DNA of 33,598 nucleotides, taken from Planctomycetota bacterium (lineage in GTDB: Bacteria > Planctomycetota > Planctomycetia > Pirellulales > Pirellulaceae). Shown here in pieces: positions 8,180-16,970 of this stretch. The position numbers and the translations under genes are program-made. Below the pieces are notes generated by a model. It had not been told where the DNA came from and searched no databases. It worked only from the letters and a program-made list of their open reading frames with translations. The stretch's first letter is position 1. Each line of letters begins with the position of its first letter. The stretch lies in contig JAJRWU010000130.1 in assembly GCA_024276655.1 (NCBI GenBank), forward strand, positions 1 to 33,598, written 5' to 3'.

Positions 8180-9625
8180 CTAGGGTTGTTCCGCCGTCGT
8201 GGCTTGCAAAAAGAACAGCACGCGCACTCTCTTCGTCAGGTCGACTTTTTTTGCGACCGAACGAGCTTTTTTTTCCGCGGCGGCGACGGGCTTCTTGCCC
8301 GGCTGGGGCGCTGGAAAGAAACCATCGATTTCATTTTGCGTCGGCTGCGGCGTTCGCCAGGCAAACCCGTTCTCTGTCCGATTTTTGAAGAAAGCGGTAA
8401 GGTCAAACGATCGGCCCGCCCTATTCTCGCCCGGCGGCGGCGATCCGTCAGCGTTGGGGCGAGACGACGCGTCGGCCAAATAGACCAACCACAACAAGAG
8501 CGAGTCGTATTCGATTGGGTAGGCAGCGGTCGGATAAAATTCGTCAGGACGCGAAGCCAAATCGGCTAGAAGGTCTTCGATTTGCGGCGGCGTCGCGACG
8601 ACCAACACCGCATCAATTTCGCCTTTGGCAATGCGATGGTCTTGCGCAAAAGGCAGTGCTGGCTGACTCTCACCGGTCAGGTGGAGGGAGATTTCCTGCC
8701 GTTTGACCGCCTCATCGAACGCGCCACTGCGAAGCACTTTCGCCGGACTGGCAAGCCGAACGACATAATTCTTCCCGGAAAAATCCAGTTCGAGATCTGC
8801 GCGAGGGGGCAATGAGGTTGCAGCCATTGGAGCGACGCTGTCCGCAGCGCCGCCCGCCAATTTTTGGGGCGTGGCGGTGCGAAGGGTCATGGCCTTAGGA
8901 CGCGCGGCCTTAGGACGCGCGGCCTTAGGACGCGGGGCCTGGGGCTGATGGGGAGCAACGTTTACCGTGCTGGGAGGGGCGTCGGCTGTTGCGATCTCAG
9001 CGGCCGAAGGGTGGGCGTCGCGAGTGTTGGCCGCCGCCCGAGGCGGACGATCAACAGACCGCGCGTTCCGTGAATCGGCAACCGCCCGTTCGGATTCGTG
9101 AGGCGCCGAGGAGGGCGCCGCTAGAGGAGCCGCGGCCGATTCGGGAGCGGGCTCTAAATCGCCGGGCTCTAAATCGCCGGGCTCTAAATCGCTGGTCGTT
9201 TCAAAAGACCCTTTGTCAACAATGCCTGGAGTATCGGATCCGCGCCAAAGCGGCAGCGAGATGAACGCCACAAGGGCAACCGTGGCCGCCATGGCGGACA
9301 TCGCCCAATAAAGGTTTCGCCGTGAACTTTTCGAGGCCGACGGCGCCAAAGGCTTCGAGACGCTCGGCCGATGCTCTGTTTGGCCGCGTTCGTTTTTGCC
9401 CTGTTCACTTTGCTCGATCTTACGCAGGACTTCCGCCGAGAGATCACGACCGACCTGGTAGCGGGGCAACTGCTGGAGCTGCGCGCTGACGATTTGAAGA
9501 TCGTCCAGAATACGGCGGAGGTCGCTGTTGGCCTCCAGCGCGTTCTCGACCCGAGCTCTTTCGTCGGCCGAAAGCTCATCGTCGAGATAAGCACTCAGTA
9601 ATTCTTCGGAAAATACATCATTCAT
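8180..9625 (-). CDS. Anti-sigma-factor-like membrane protein
   Basis: Probable regulator of the ECF sigma factor encoded just upstream. The 481-residue product starts MNDVFSEELLSAYLDDELSA, the pattern of the planctomycete anti-sigma N-terminal domain, though without the Cys pair of a zinc-binding zf-HC2. One membrane helix lies at about 105-127. The extracytoplasmic part has low-complexity segments rich in Pro/Ala/Glu, including LEPGDLEPGDLEP and a triple PKAAR-type run, followed by a more regular C-terminal domain of unknown function ending in RVRVLFFLQ. I chose the ATG at 9625; the frame is open 29 codons further. The stop codon touches the 99-bp repeat. Topology suggests an outside sensor and an inside sigma-binding domain; signal unknown. 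Confidence 0.75.
   Translation of the reverse strand: MNDVFSEELLSAYLDDELSADERARVENALEANSDLRRILDDLQIVSAQLQQLPRYQVGRDLSAEVLRKIEQSEQGKNERGQTEHRPSVSKPLAPSASKSSRRNLYWAMSAMAATVALVAFISLPLWRGSDTPGIVDKGSFETTSDLEPGDLEPGDLEPAPESAAAPLAAPSSAPHESERAVADSRNARSVDRPPRAAANTRDAHPSAAEIATADAPPSTVNVAPHQPQAPRPKAARPKAARPKAMTLRTATPQKLAGGAADSVAPMAATSLPPRADLELDFSGKNYVVRLASPAKVLRSGAFDEAVKRQEISLHLTGESQPALPFAQDHRIAKGEIDAVLVVATPPQIEDLLADLASRPDEFYPTAAYPIEYDSLLLWLVYLADASSRPNADGSPPPGENRAGRSFDLTAFFKNRTENGFAWRTPQPTQNEIDGFFPAPQPGKKPVAAAEKKARSVAKKVDLTKRVRVLFFLQATTAEQP
8891..8935. repeat. Three tandem 15-bp repeats inside the anti-sigma gene
   Basis: Unit GGCCTTAGGACGCGC, three copies (the last with one change), in frame, encoding a repeated Pro-Lys-Ala-Ala-Arg on the minus strand. 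Typical slippage-prone linker sequence. Confidence 0.85.
9149..9193. repeat. Second set of three tandem 15-bp repeats in the same gene
   Basis: Unit GGGCTCTAAATCGCC, three copies (the last with one change), in frame, encoding the repeated Gly-Asp-Leu-Glu-Pro segment shortly after the membrane helix. Confidence 0.85.
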
Positions 9626-9778
9626 AAAACTGACCCATGCGACACCGGCCAATATTCCCTGCCGTTGTCTTTTTCCTCCATTGCGGCGCAACGTAAGCAC
9701 TGCTCGCCACAACCGATTATTTCCTCAATCGCCGAAACCGAATCTGCCGAATCGAAACCGATAAGTCGGAAACCGACA

Positions 9779-10345
9779 TTACTCGGAAAGACGCTCTCGC
9801 ATTCCCTGTTCCAGCTCCTGCCGCAGTTGAATCCTCGCCCGGTGTAAACGGCTGCGAACGGTTCCAATCGGCAAATCGAGAACTTCGGAAATCACTTCGT
9901 AACAGCATCCTTCCATCTCGCGCAACACCAAAATAGCTCGATGTTGTTCATTCAACGCGTCGAGCGCGCGTCTTACTTCTTGGGCTTGTTCCGCTTGTTC
10001 CATCCGGTCGCCCGGCCTTTCTCCGTCGTCGATCGGCTCCAAACCCCGAACCTCGCGCGCTTCGTCGACGGAAGTCGTGGCCCGCTTTCGCCGCTGCTTG
10101 CCCAGGGCGATATTAAAGGCGATCCGATACAACCACGTGTAAAAAGCGCTCTGGCCTTGGAAAGTGCTCAGTTTGACATACGATTTCACCAAGGCTTCCT
10201 GCACAACATCTTCCGCCTCTTCGCGATCGCGAATGAGGTGAAAAATGGTGTTGAACAGACGATCTTGGTGCTTGCGAACCAATTGCTCGAAAGCCGCAGG
10301 ATCTCCATTCAAAACTTCGGCGATGATCTGGGAGTCTTCTAACAC
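9779..10345 (-). CDS. ECF-type RNA polymerase sigma factor
   Basis: Sigma-70 family, extracytoplasmic-function group, 188 residues. Region 2 runs from about residue 20 to 85 (FEQLVRKHQDRLFNTIFHLI, REEAEDVVQEALVKSY, FYTWLYRIAFN), followed by an acidic linker and region 4 (ALDALNEQHRAILVLREMEG, IGTVRSRLHRARIQLR), the promoter -35-binding helix-turn-helix. The start is a GTG at 10345 with GGAG five bases before it. The anti-sigma gene follows on the same strand after 153 bases, the classic arrangement of a sigma factor and its membrane-bound partner. Target promoters are not apparent in the window. High certainty of family. Confidence 0.94.
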   Translation of the reverse strand: MLEDSQIIAEVLNGDPAAFEQLVRKHQDRLFNTIFHLIRDREEAEDVVQEALVKSYVKLSTFQGQSAFYTWLYRIAFNIALGKQRRKRATTSVDEAREVRGLEPIDDGERPGDRMEQAEQAQEVRRALDALNEQHRAILVLREMEGCCYEVISEVLDLPIGTVRSRLHRARIQLRQELEQGMRERLSE

Positions 10346-10832
10346 ACTTGCTCCAGCGAATGGGACGCACTCTGGGGGGGAAAAGTTCCTGGCCCTGGCG
10401 CCTTTTGCAATCTAGGGCTAGAAAAAACCAAGCCCATAGCCATCATCATATTTCGACGCCGCGCTGTCAAACTGTTGCTGCCAGAGAACTTGCGTAATCG
10501 TCGGCAGACTCGCAGCCAGCCCGAGCCGGCGTTTTCGCAGAAGGTCCTGCCAAAAAAACGCCCCGAAAACAACCCCGCAGAGGGGGTGGCTCTGGAGCCG
10601 CCGGAGTGTTTCCATCGGGCCACGCCATCTGGGGTATACTGGCGGCTGCCGTTTTATCCACAACGATGAAAACGCGGAAAAGCACTTCCCGGTTCAGAAG
10701 CCCGGCTTTTTCAAAAAGCCGGGCTTCTCGGGCGCCAACTCGGGATTTAAGAGTTGCATGCTTTCCATTTTGAAACAATTTGCGATTGCCCGCTTGAACG
10801 CGTCGGGCCGAAATCTTGGAAGGAATACGTTT
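10346..10832. other. Divergent intergenic region, sigma factor / sugar ABC operon
   Basis: 487 bases without a convincing gene. TATACT at 10635-10640 on the plus strand could be a -10 for the ABC operon, but no good -35 is visible. The only structured element is the palindrome at 10686-10746. Weak reading frames on the minus strand have no protein-like features. Confidence 0.5.
10686..10746. repeat. Family B palindromic element, copy 1
   Basis: Core hairpin at 10696-10728 with arms AGAAGCCCGGCTTTTT and CAAAAAGCCGGGCTTCT. Outside it TTCCCGGTTC on the left and CAACTCGGGAT on the right form weaker inverted arms. The copy at 17048-17108 matches across the left arm and whole core. It lies upstream of a gene start, so it is not simply a gene-end terminator. 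Confidence 0.75.
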
Positions 10833-11873
10833 ATGAGATGCTCTTTTGTTGTCGGAGCGATGGCGGTGCTGCTGTTGTCGGTCTCGCTTGGCTGCCAAAA
10901 ATCGTCGTCCACCTCGAGTGGCGGCGGGAATTCCGATTCGCGCCCCACGGTGGCCTATGTCACGAATGGAATCGCTTCGTTTTGGGTCGTGGCCGAAAAG
11001 GGAGTGGAAGCCGCCGCCAAGAAATTCGACGCCAACGCCTTGGTGCGCATGCCGCCCAAAGGCCCCGGCAGTCAAAAACGAATGGTGCAGGAACTGCTCA
11101 CCCTCGGCGTGGACGGCATCGCGATTAGTCCTATCAGTTCCGACAACCAAGCCGACTTGCTGCGCGAAATCAGTGAGCGAACAAAGTTGATCACTCACGA
11201 TGCCGACGCTCCGAAGAGCGACCGCATTTGTTATGTCGGCATGGATAATTACGTCGCCGGCCGCGCCTGCGGACGCTTGGTCAAGGAAGCCTTGCCGGAA
11301 GGCGGCACGATCATGATTTTCGTCGGCCGGTTGGAACAAGCCAACGCCAAACTCCGGCGGCAGGGTTTGATTGACGAACTGCTCGACCGCTCCGACGATT
11401 CCTCACGTTACGACCCGCCCAACGCCACGCTCAAGGGCGAGAAATACACCATTCTCGATACCCGCACCGACGGTTTCGATAACTCCAAGGCCAAAGCCAA
11501 CGCGCAAGACGCCATCGTCAAATATCCTGACCTTTCCTGCATGGTGGGCTTGTTCGCTTACAATCCGCCCTTCTGTTTAGACGCCGTTCGCGAAGCGGGT
11601 AAAATCGGCCAGATTAAAATCGTCGCCTTCGACGAAGATTTTGGCACGCTACAAGGAATCGAAGACGGCGAAATTGCCGGGACCGTGGTGCAAAACCCTT
11701 ACCGCTACGGCTATGAATCGGTGCGTATTCTGGCTGGGCTGGCGCGGGGCGATGAATCGGTGCTGCCTGAAGGCGGTTTTCTGGAAATTCCCCATCGGAT
11801 TATCAAAAAAGATAATCTGCAAGAGTTTTGGACCGAACTCAAACACTTGCTCGGCGAACCAGATAGTGAGTAG
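10833..11873 (+). CDS. Sugar ABC transporter substrate-binding lipoprotein
   Basis: Periplasmic-binding-protein-4 (RbsB-like) receptor of an ABC importer, 346 residues. A lipoprotein signal peptide (VLLLSVSLGC, lipid anchor at Cys21) is followed by a Ser/Gly linker and the mature fold: PTVAYVTNGIASFWVVAEKG, VDGIAISPISSDN, VGMDNYVAGRACGRL, CMVGLFAYN and IVAFDEDFGTLQGIEDG, the usual markers of the family. I start at ATG 10833, which has AAGGAA at 10819-10824; an upstream in-frame ATG at 10758 would bury the signal peptide. The next gene overlaps its stop, so the receptor, ATPase and permease form one operon. Ribose or another pentose/hexose is a guess from family only. Confidence 0.9.
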   Translation: MRCSFVVGAMAVLLLSVSLGCQKSSSTSSGGGNSDSRPTVAYVTNGIASFWVVAEKGVEAAAKKFDANALVRMPPKGPGSQKRMVQELLTLGVDGIAISPISSDNQADLLREISERTKLITHDADAPKSDRICYVGMDNYVAGRACGRLVKEALPEGGTIMIFVGRLEQANAKLRRQGLIDELLDRSDDSSRYDPPNATLKGEKYTILDTRTDGFDNSKAKANAQDAIVKYPDLSCMVGLFAYNPPFCLDAVREAGKIGQIKIVAFDEDFGTLQGIEDGEIAGTVVQNPYRYGYESVRILAGLARGDESVLPEGGFLEIPHRIIKKDNLQEFWTELKHLLGEPDSE

Positions 11874-13386
11874 CACCACGCCCCTGCTGGAAGTTCGCGG
11901 CGCCACGAAGCGCTACCCCGGCGTGCTGGCGCTGCGCGATGTGAATCTGTCGCTACAGCCCAGTGAAGTGCTGGCCGTGATTGGCGAAAACGGCGCCGGC
12001 AAAAGCACCTTGATGAAAGTGCTGGCCGGAATTCAAGGGCTCGACGCGGGTGAAATCCTGCTGGATGGAAAGCCGATTCGCATTCGTTCAGTGCAGGCTT
12101 CGCTCGATCTCGGCATCGCGCTGATTCACCAAGAGTTGAACCTGTGTGAAAACCTAGATGTCGCGGCGAATATATTTCTGGGCCGCGAACCGTTACGGCA
12201 TGGCCTGATTCACGAAGCGCGCGCGGCGGAAGCGTCGCGGAAATTTTTGCAGATGGTCGGCCTCGATATTTCTCCCCGCACGCCGCTGCATCAACTCACG
12301 ATTGGCCGCCGGCAGTTGGTGGAAATCGCCAAGGCGCTTTCGATCAATGCGCGCGTGCTGATCATGGATGAGCCCACCTCCAGCCTGACGCAGCATGAAA
12401 CGGAAAACCTGTTTGAAGTGGTCGACCGACTGCGCGAGCGCGGCGTGAGTTTGGTGTATATTTCACACCGGCTGGGGGAAGTCAAGCGTTTGGCCGATCG
12501 GGTGATGGTGTTGCGCGATGGCGAAAACGCGGGTGAAATCAGTAAGCAGGATATCACGCACGATAAGATGGTCGGGCTGATGGTGGGCCGCGATATTTCC
12601 CGATTTTACGACCGGCATCCTCACCCCGCCGGCGATGTGGCCTTGGCGGTTGAGCAGCTTCGCACGCACGCGCACCCCCGCCGCCGTTTGAGTTTTCAAG
12701 TTCGCGCCGGCGAGATTGTGGGGATCGCGGGGTTGGTGGGCGCGGGAAGAACGGAACTTTTGGAAACGCTGTTTGGCGTGGAGCGGCCGCTGGGCGGAAC
12801 GATCAAGGTGCGGGGAGAGGCAACGCGTTTTCGCGCGCCGCGCGAGGCTATTGCGGCGGGCGTGGCGCTGGCGCCGGAAGATCGGAAACAACACGGCTTG
12901 ATTTTGGAATCGTCGGTCGAGGAAAATATCGGCATGGCGGGTTGGTTCCGGCATCGGCTGGCGGGCGGCTTCTTCAACCGCCGTCGTCAGGCAGCCGACG
13001 CCCAAGCCATGATCGAAAAACTTAACATCAAGACGCCGCATGCTCGGCAAATGGCGTTGTATCTTTCCGGCGGCAACCAGCAAAAAGTCGTGCTGGGAAA
13101 ATGGCTCGCCTTGGCGCCGCGCGTGTTGCTGCTCGATGAGCCGACCCGGGGGATTGATGTCGGCGCCAAGGAGGAAATCTATCATCTGATGGATCAGCTG
13201 GCGGCCGAAGGCGTCGCGATTTTGTTCGCCAGCAGCGAAATGGAGGAAGTGCTGGGCGTGTCGGACCGCGTACTGGTCATGCACCAGGGAAGGATCGCGG
13301 GCGAATTGGCGCGGAGCCAACTCACCGAAGAGGCGGTCATGCAATTGGCCACCGGCGCCGAAACCACAACTGTGTCAAACCTTTGA
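11866..13386 (+). CDS. Sugar ABC transporter ATP-binding protein, two nucleotide-binding domains
   Basis: RbsA/MglA/XylG-type ATPase energising the importer from the cytoplasmic face; 506 residues, normal length. First domain: Walker A GENGAGKST (40-48), signature-like LTIGRRQLVEIAKAL, Walker B VLIMDEPTSS. Second domain: the characteristic altered Walker A GLVGAGRTEL, signature YLSGGNQQKVVLGKWL and Walker B VLLLDEPTRGIDVG. The start is the GTG at 11866, which overlaps the binding-protein stop by eight bases, so the two genes are translationally coupled; a frame extension back to 11641 lies inside the preceding gene and is not real. Its stop overlaps the permease start. High certainty. Confidence 0.95.
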   Translation: MSSTTPLLEVRGATKRYPGVLALRDVNLSLQPSEVLAVIGENGAGKSTLMKVLAGIQGLDAGEILLDGKPIRIRSVQASLDLGIALIHQELNLCENLDVAANIFLGREPLRHGLIHEARAAEASRKFLQMVGLDISPRTPLHQLTIGRRQLVEIAKALSINARVLIMDEPTSSLTQHETENLFEVVDRLRERGVSLVYISHRLGEVKRLADRVMVLRDGENAGEISKQDITHDKMVGLMVGRDISRFYDRHPHPAGDVALAVEQLRTHAHPRRRLSFQVRAGEIVGIAGLVGAGRTELLETLFGVERPLGGTIKVRGEATRFRAPREAIAAGVALAPEDRKQHGLILESSVEENIGMAGWFRHRLAGGFFNRRRQAADAQAMIEKLNIKTPHARQMALYLSGGNQQKVVLGKWLALAPRVLLLDEPTRGIDVGAKEEIYHLMDQLAAEGVAILFASSEMEEVLGVSDRVLVMHQGRIAGELARSQLTEEAVMQLATGAETTTVSNL

Positions 13387-14384
13387 GCGAACCATCGACG
13401 AACATGAAGAAAATACTGGGAATCTCCACGCTGCTGGTTGTTATTTGTGTCGCGACATCGGTCATGAACCCCCAGTTCCTTACGGCGTACAACCTACAGA
13501 ACGTCATTCGTTGGACGGGGCTGTTCGGCGTGATTAGCATCGGCGCCGCGTTCGTGATTATTACCGGCGGCATTGATTTGTCGATCGGCTCCTTGATCGG
13601 CCTAACCGGCTGCGTGTTGCCCTTGCTGATCATGCAACATGGCTGGAGCGCGCCGGCGGCGTTGTTGGTCGTGGCGCTGCTGGGGTTGGGCGTCGGGCTG
13701 ACGCACGGCCTGTTGATCACCAAACTCAAATTGCGGCCCTTTGTCGTGACTTTATGTGGACTGATGATCTACCGGGGTTTGGCCCGCTGGCTCACCGGCG
13801 ATCAAACCCAAGGCTTCGGGCAAGAGCACGAAACGCTGCGTCTGCTAGCCACGGGAAAAGTTCCGCTTCCGTTCGTGACCGGTTTCGAGATTCCCTCGCC
13901 CGTGCTCATCATGCTGGCGTTGGGCGTTGCGGCGGCGGTGTTTCTCAACAAAACGGTGTACGGCCGCTACATGCTGGCTCTGGGCCGGAACGAACAGGCC
14001 GCTCGCTACAGCGGAATCAACACCGACGCCATGACGATACTGGCCTACATGATTTGCTCCACCACCGCGGCGCTGGGCGGCGTTCTCTTCGCACTCGATT
14101 TTAACCTTATTCAACCGGCCGGACACGGCGACTTTTACGAACTTTACGCCATTGCGGCGGCCGTCTTGGGCGGATGCAGCTTGCGCGGCGGCGAAGGTTC
14201 GATCGCCGGCGTGATCGTGGGCATCGCCGTGATGCGCGTGCTCTATAATTCGATCAACCTGCTGGGCATCGACACGCAACTGGAGTTCACCATCATTGGC
14301 GTCGTGATTTTAGGCGGCGTCACGGCCGATGAATTAGCCAAGCGATGGGCCGCCAGCCGCCGCGCCGCGGCGGAAAGAGCATGA
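13383..14384 (+). CDS. Sugar ABC transporter permease
   Basis: RbsC-type inner-membrane permease, 333 residues from a TTG that overlaps the ATPase stop (TTGA), or 326 from ATG 13404. It has about nine hydrophobic helices, the family words GAAFVIITGGIDLSIGS, LRPFVVTLCGLMIYRG, LGRNEQAARYSGINTD and LGGCSLRGGEGSIAGVIVG, and a single-permease arrangement as in ribose importers. Third gene of the operon; nothing downstream on the same strand. The operon carries no regulator, sugar kinase or isomerase, so its substrate cannot be fixed from neighbours. Confidence 0.93.
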   Translation: MSEPSTNMKKILGISTLLVVICVATSVMNPQFLTAYNLQNVIRWTGLFGVISIGAAFVIITGGIDLSIGSLIGLTGCVLPLLIMQHGWSAPAALLVVALLGLGVGLTHGLLITKLKLRPFVVTLCGLMIYRGLARWLTGDQTQGFGQEHETLRLLATGKVPLPFVTGFEIPSPVLIMLALGVAAAVFLNKTVYGRYMLALGRNEQAARYSGINTDAMTILAYMICSTTAALGGVLFALDFNLIQPAGHGDFYELYAIAAAVLGGCSLRGGEGSIAGVIVGIAVMRVLYNSINLLGIDTQLEFTIIGVVILGGVTADELAKRWAASRRAAAERA

Positions 14385-14443
14385 GACGCCCATATTCAAA
14401 CCCAGCCGCTAATGCGTGCGCCCCCGGCTCACGGCGTTGTTGT

Positions 14444-15490
14444 TCAATCGTTGGGGGTCTGCTGATCTTCCTCGACTTCACGCAGTAGGTTCTTCACGCC
14501 GCCTCGGTCGGCCAGATAATAACCAAGCCCGATCATGGCCACGAGAATCGTCACCATGCGGAAGCCAAGAGCGACCACAAAGCCCAGGCTTTTCGAGGCG
14601 CCGCTTGGCAACACCGCTTGGTAGAGCAGGTTCAGCGCCGTTTCGAAGGCGCCAAGTCCGCCCGGCACCGGCAGAGCGCCGGCCAGCATCGCGAGCGGCA
14701 CAACCAACAAATGCGCGTTTAATCCTGGTGCGTTTCCTGACAAACCTTGGGCGATGAAAAACACGCCGCAGGCCATCAGCGTATGAACGCCCATACTCAA
14801 CAACAGCGCAATAACCAGCAAATACGCCTTGCGTCGATAGAGCCGCAATGCGGAAACGGTCCGTTCGATGAAGCCGCCGATTTTCGGAATGCGGGCGAGT
14901 GTCTCCCACAGCGGAGAGGTCGTGAAGCCGGGAAGCAGAAACACGCAAACCGCCACACCTCCACAAGCCGACAGAATCATAGAGGTGCGGCCCATGACGC
15001 GAACGGCGGCCAACTGTTCTTCCGACGACGACGCCATCGCCTGCACGTCGACCATCAGGTACGCCAGCGAAACCACGACCACCAGCCCAAAGATGCCGAA
15101 CATGCGGTCGATGACCACGGTGGCGGCTGCTTCGGCGCGTTTTGCGGAGCAGTGCCGGGCGATGAACACCATCCGCACCAAATCGCCTCCCATGACGCCG
15201 AGCGTGAAAAAATTGAACAGGTAGCCCAAGAATCCGAGTCGCAGCGCGTCGCGCCAATGGAAGGGCGTTTCCAAAGCCCGCACCAGCAGCCACCAGCGGA
15301 AAATCGTGACGCAAACGGCGGCGAATGTGAGCGAGGCGCCGACCACCAACAATGGCCATTGCTTGGGCTGGTCGCGCAGAACGCGAAAACTCTCGTTTTG
15401 CGAGGCTTGATAAAACAAAAACGCCAGAAGCGCCGCCGAGACACCGATTTTTGTCGCCGCGAGAAGATATTTTTTCAACAGAAGTTTCAC
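14444..15490 (-). CDS. Flippase-like integral membrane protein (YbhN / UPF0104)
   Basis: Polytopic membrane protein of the lysylphosphatidylglycerol-synthase transmembrane region / YbhN (UPF0104) family, 348 residues. About eight helices are visible, with the family-typical FRWWLLVRALETPFHW, GYLFNFFTLGVMGGDLVRM, VVIDRMFGIFGL and LPVPGGLGAFETALNLL. There is no C-terminal lysyltransferase domain. The start is a GTG at 15490. It follows the sulfatase on the same strand after 52 bases and may share its transcript. Family members move or modify lipids or lipid-linked glycans; function not fixed. Confidence 0.82.
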   Translation of the reverse strand: MKLLLKKYLLAATKIGVSAALLAFLFYQASQNESFRVLRDQPKQWPLLVVGASLTFAAVCVTIFRWWLLVRALETPFHWRDALRLGFLGYLFNFFTLGVMGGDLVRMVFIARHCSAKRAEAAATVVIDRMFGIFGLVVVVSLAYLMVDVQAMASSSEEQLAAVRVMGRTSMILSACGGVAVCVFLLPGFTTSPLWETLARIPKIGGFIERTVSALRLYRRKAYLLVIALLLSMGVHTLMACGVFFIAQGLSGNAPGLNAHLLVVPLAMLAGALPVPGGLGAFETALNLLYQAVLPSGASKSLGFVVALGFRMVTILVAMIGLGYYLADRGGVKNLLREVEEDQQTPND

Positions 15491-15542
15491 TCAATTCACG
15501 GTGCGATTTCATTGGCGATACGCTCTGGCGCCGCCGCTCGTT

Positions 15543-16970
15543 TTACTTGGGCAACGGTTTGGCGAGCGGGTCGTTGGCTTTTCGCTGCCAGGCTTCGAGT
15601 TTTCGGCGGAGGTCGTCTTGCACCGCCGCGACGCCCGCAGCGCCGGAAACATCATGCAACTCATGAGGGTCTTTGGCAAGATCAAAGAGTTGGTAGCGTT
15701 CGAGTTTCGGGTAGTAAATCAATTTCCAACGGTCGCCGCGAATCATGCGTTGCACATCATGGAAATACCCAAACACGTATCGGCGGCTGGCGTTGGTATG
15801 GCCTCGAATCACGTCGGCGAAGCTTTTCGACTCCACGGTCTCTGGTATGGGCGCGCCGACCAATTCGCAAATCGTGGGGTAAATATCTCGCAGATACACT
15901 TGGGCCTTGCTGCGTTGGTTGCGGGGTGCGTTGGCGCCGCTAATGAGGAGCGGCGCGCCGATTGTATGGTCGTACATGTTTTGCTTGCCGCGCAAGCCGT
16001 GGCTGCCGATGGCCAAACCGTGATCGCTGGTGAAAATGATGAGCGTTTTGGCGAGTTGCTTGGTTTCCCGCAGGGCCGCCACCATCCGACCGACCTGCGC
16101 ATCGATGTGCGAAATAACGGCGTAATAAACCGCTAATTCCTCCAGAACGTCTTTGGTGGTGCGCGGCCAGGGCAGCAGTTTTTCATCGCGGCCGTTAAAA
16201 TTTCCATGATCGAACGGGTGTTCCGACAAATAATTCGGCGGCAGCGGCAGACGATTCGCCGCATACTTCCCTTCGTAGCCCGGCGGCATGAGCAGAGGGT
16301 CGTGGGGGCCGGTGAAATTGACGTGCAGAAAAAACGGCTTCTCGCGAGCACGGCGGATGTACTCCACCGCGGCGTCGCCGAAAGTTTGGCTGATATTCGC
16401 CGTGAGCCCCACGCCCCGTTCGGGAAATAGTTTCCGGTCGTCGGTCTGAAAGGCCCAGCCCCGGTAGCCCGTGACAACCCGCCCGTTGGCGTCGCGCTGT
16501 TCGGGCGGGTTTCGCACTCCCGAACCGAACAACGCCAAACTTTCCTCATACCCGCAGGTGGAAGGCCGGCCGCTGGTGTGCCATTTCCCCACGTAACAAG
16601 TCTGATACCCCGCGCGCCCGAGTGCTTGCGGCAACAGAATCAGGTTAGGATCGAGTCGATTGCTCACGCCCGGCAGCACGCCGTTGTGAAAACTACTGCG
16701 GCCGCTCAAGAGTTCCGCCCGACTGGGCACACACAGCGGATACGGGCAGACCGCGCGCGTGAAGACCATGCCGCGCTTGGCTAGGTCGTCGAGGTTCGGC
16801 GTCTTGATAAAACGGTTGCCCAAGGCGCTGATCGTATCTGGCCGTTGGTCGTCGGTCACGATCAAAAGCACATTAAGCCCGTTCGCCGACAACGCCGTCG
16901 CCGAAAATGCCGCCCGTGAGCAGTGGCCAAGGCCCAAAAACACGAGCAGACAAACAATACCGTTTTTCAT
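15543..16970 (-). CDS. Secreted sulfatase (iduronate-2-sulfatase-like)
   Basis: Formylglycine-dependent sulfatase removing sulfate esters from polysaccharides; 475 residues. A signal peptide covers about residues 1-25. Metal-binding DD is at 40-41 (IVTDDQRPD), the formylglycine Cys is C80 in CVPSRAELLSGRS, the pattern CxPxR, and the other metal/catalytic positions appear in GKWHTSG, HVNFTGPHDP and FTSDHGLAIGSHG. Sequence order and LFDLAKDPHELHD near the C-terminus resemble iduronate-2-sulfatase-like planctomycete enzymes. It needs a sulfatase-maturing enzyme encoded elsewhere. Start ATG 16970. Substrate unknown; sulfated marine or plant glycans are the usual targets in this group. Confidence 0.93.
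   Translation of the reverse strand: MKNGIVCLLVFLGLGHCSRAAFSATALSANGLNVLLIVTDDQRPDTISALGNRFIKTPNLDDLAKRGMVFTRAVCPYPLCVPSRAELLSGRSSFHNGVLPGVSNRLDPNLILLPQALGRAGYQTCYVGKWHTSGRPSTCGYEESLALFGSGVRNPPEQRDANGRVVTGYRGWAFQTDDRKLFPERGVGLTANISQTFGDAAVEYIRRAREKPFFLHVNFTGPHDPLLMPPGYEGKYAANRLPLPPNYLSEHPFDHGNFNGRDEKLLPWPRTTKDVLEELAVYYAVISHIDAQVGRMVAALRETKQLAKTLIIFTSDHGLAIGSHGLRGKQNMYDHTIGAPLLISGANAPRNQRSKAQVYLRDIYPTICELVGAPIPETVESKSFADVIRGHTNASRRYVFGYFHDVQRMIRGDRWKLIYYPKLERYQLFDLAKDPHELHDVSGAAGVAAVQDDLRRKLEAWQRKANDPLAKPLPK

Noticed and set aside
8891-9193. 15-bp tandem repeats as a CRISPR or iteron array
   Set aside because: They are in frame inside a coding gene, only three units each, and encode a repeated linker.
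10467-11339. Long minus-strand frame opposite the sugar-binding protein
   Set aside because: Antisense shadow of a well-supported gene in GC-rich DNA; its translation has no domain features. The same applies to the long antisense frames at 954-1634, 12463-13344, 14747-15943 and 30488-31534.
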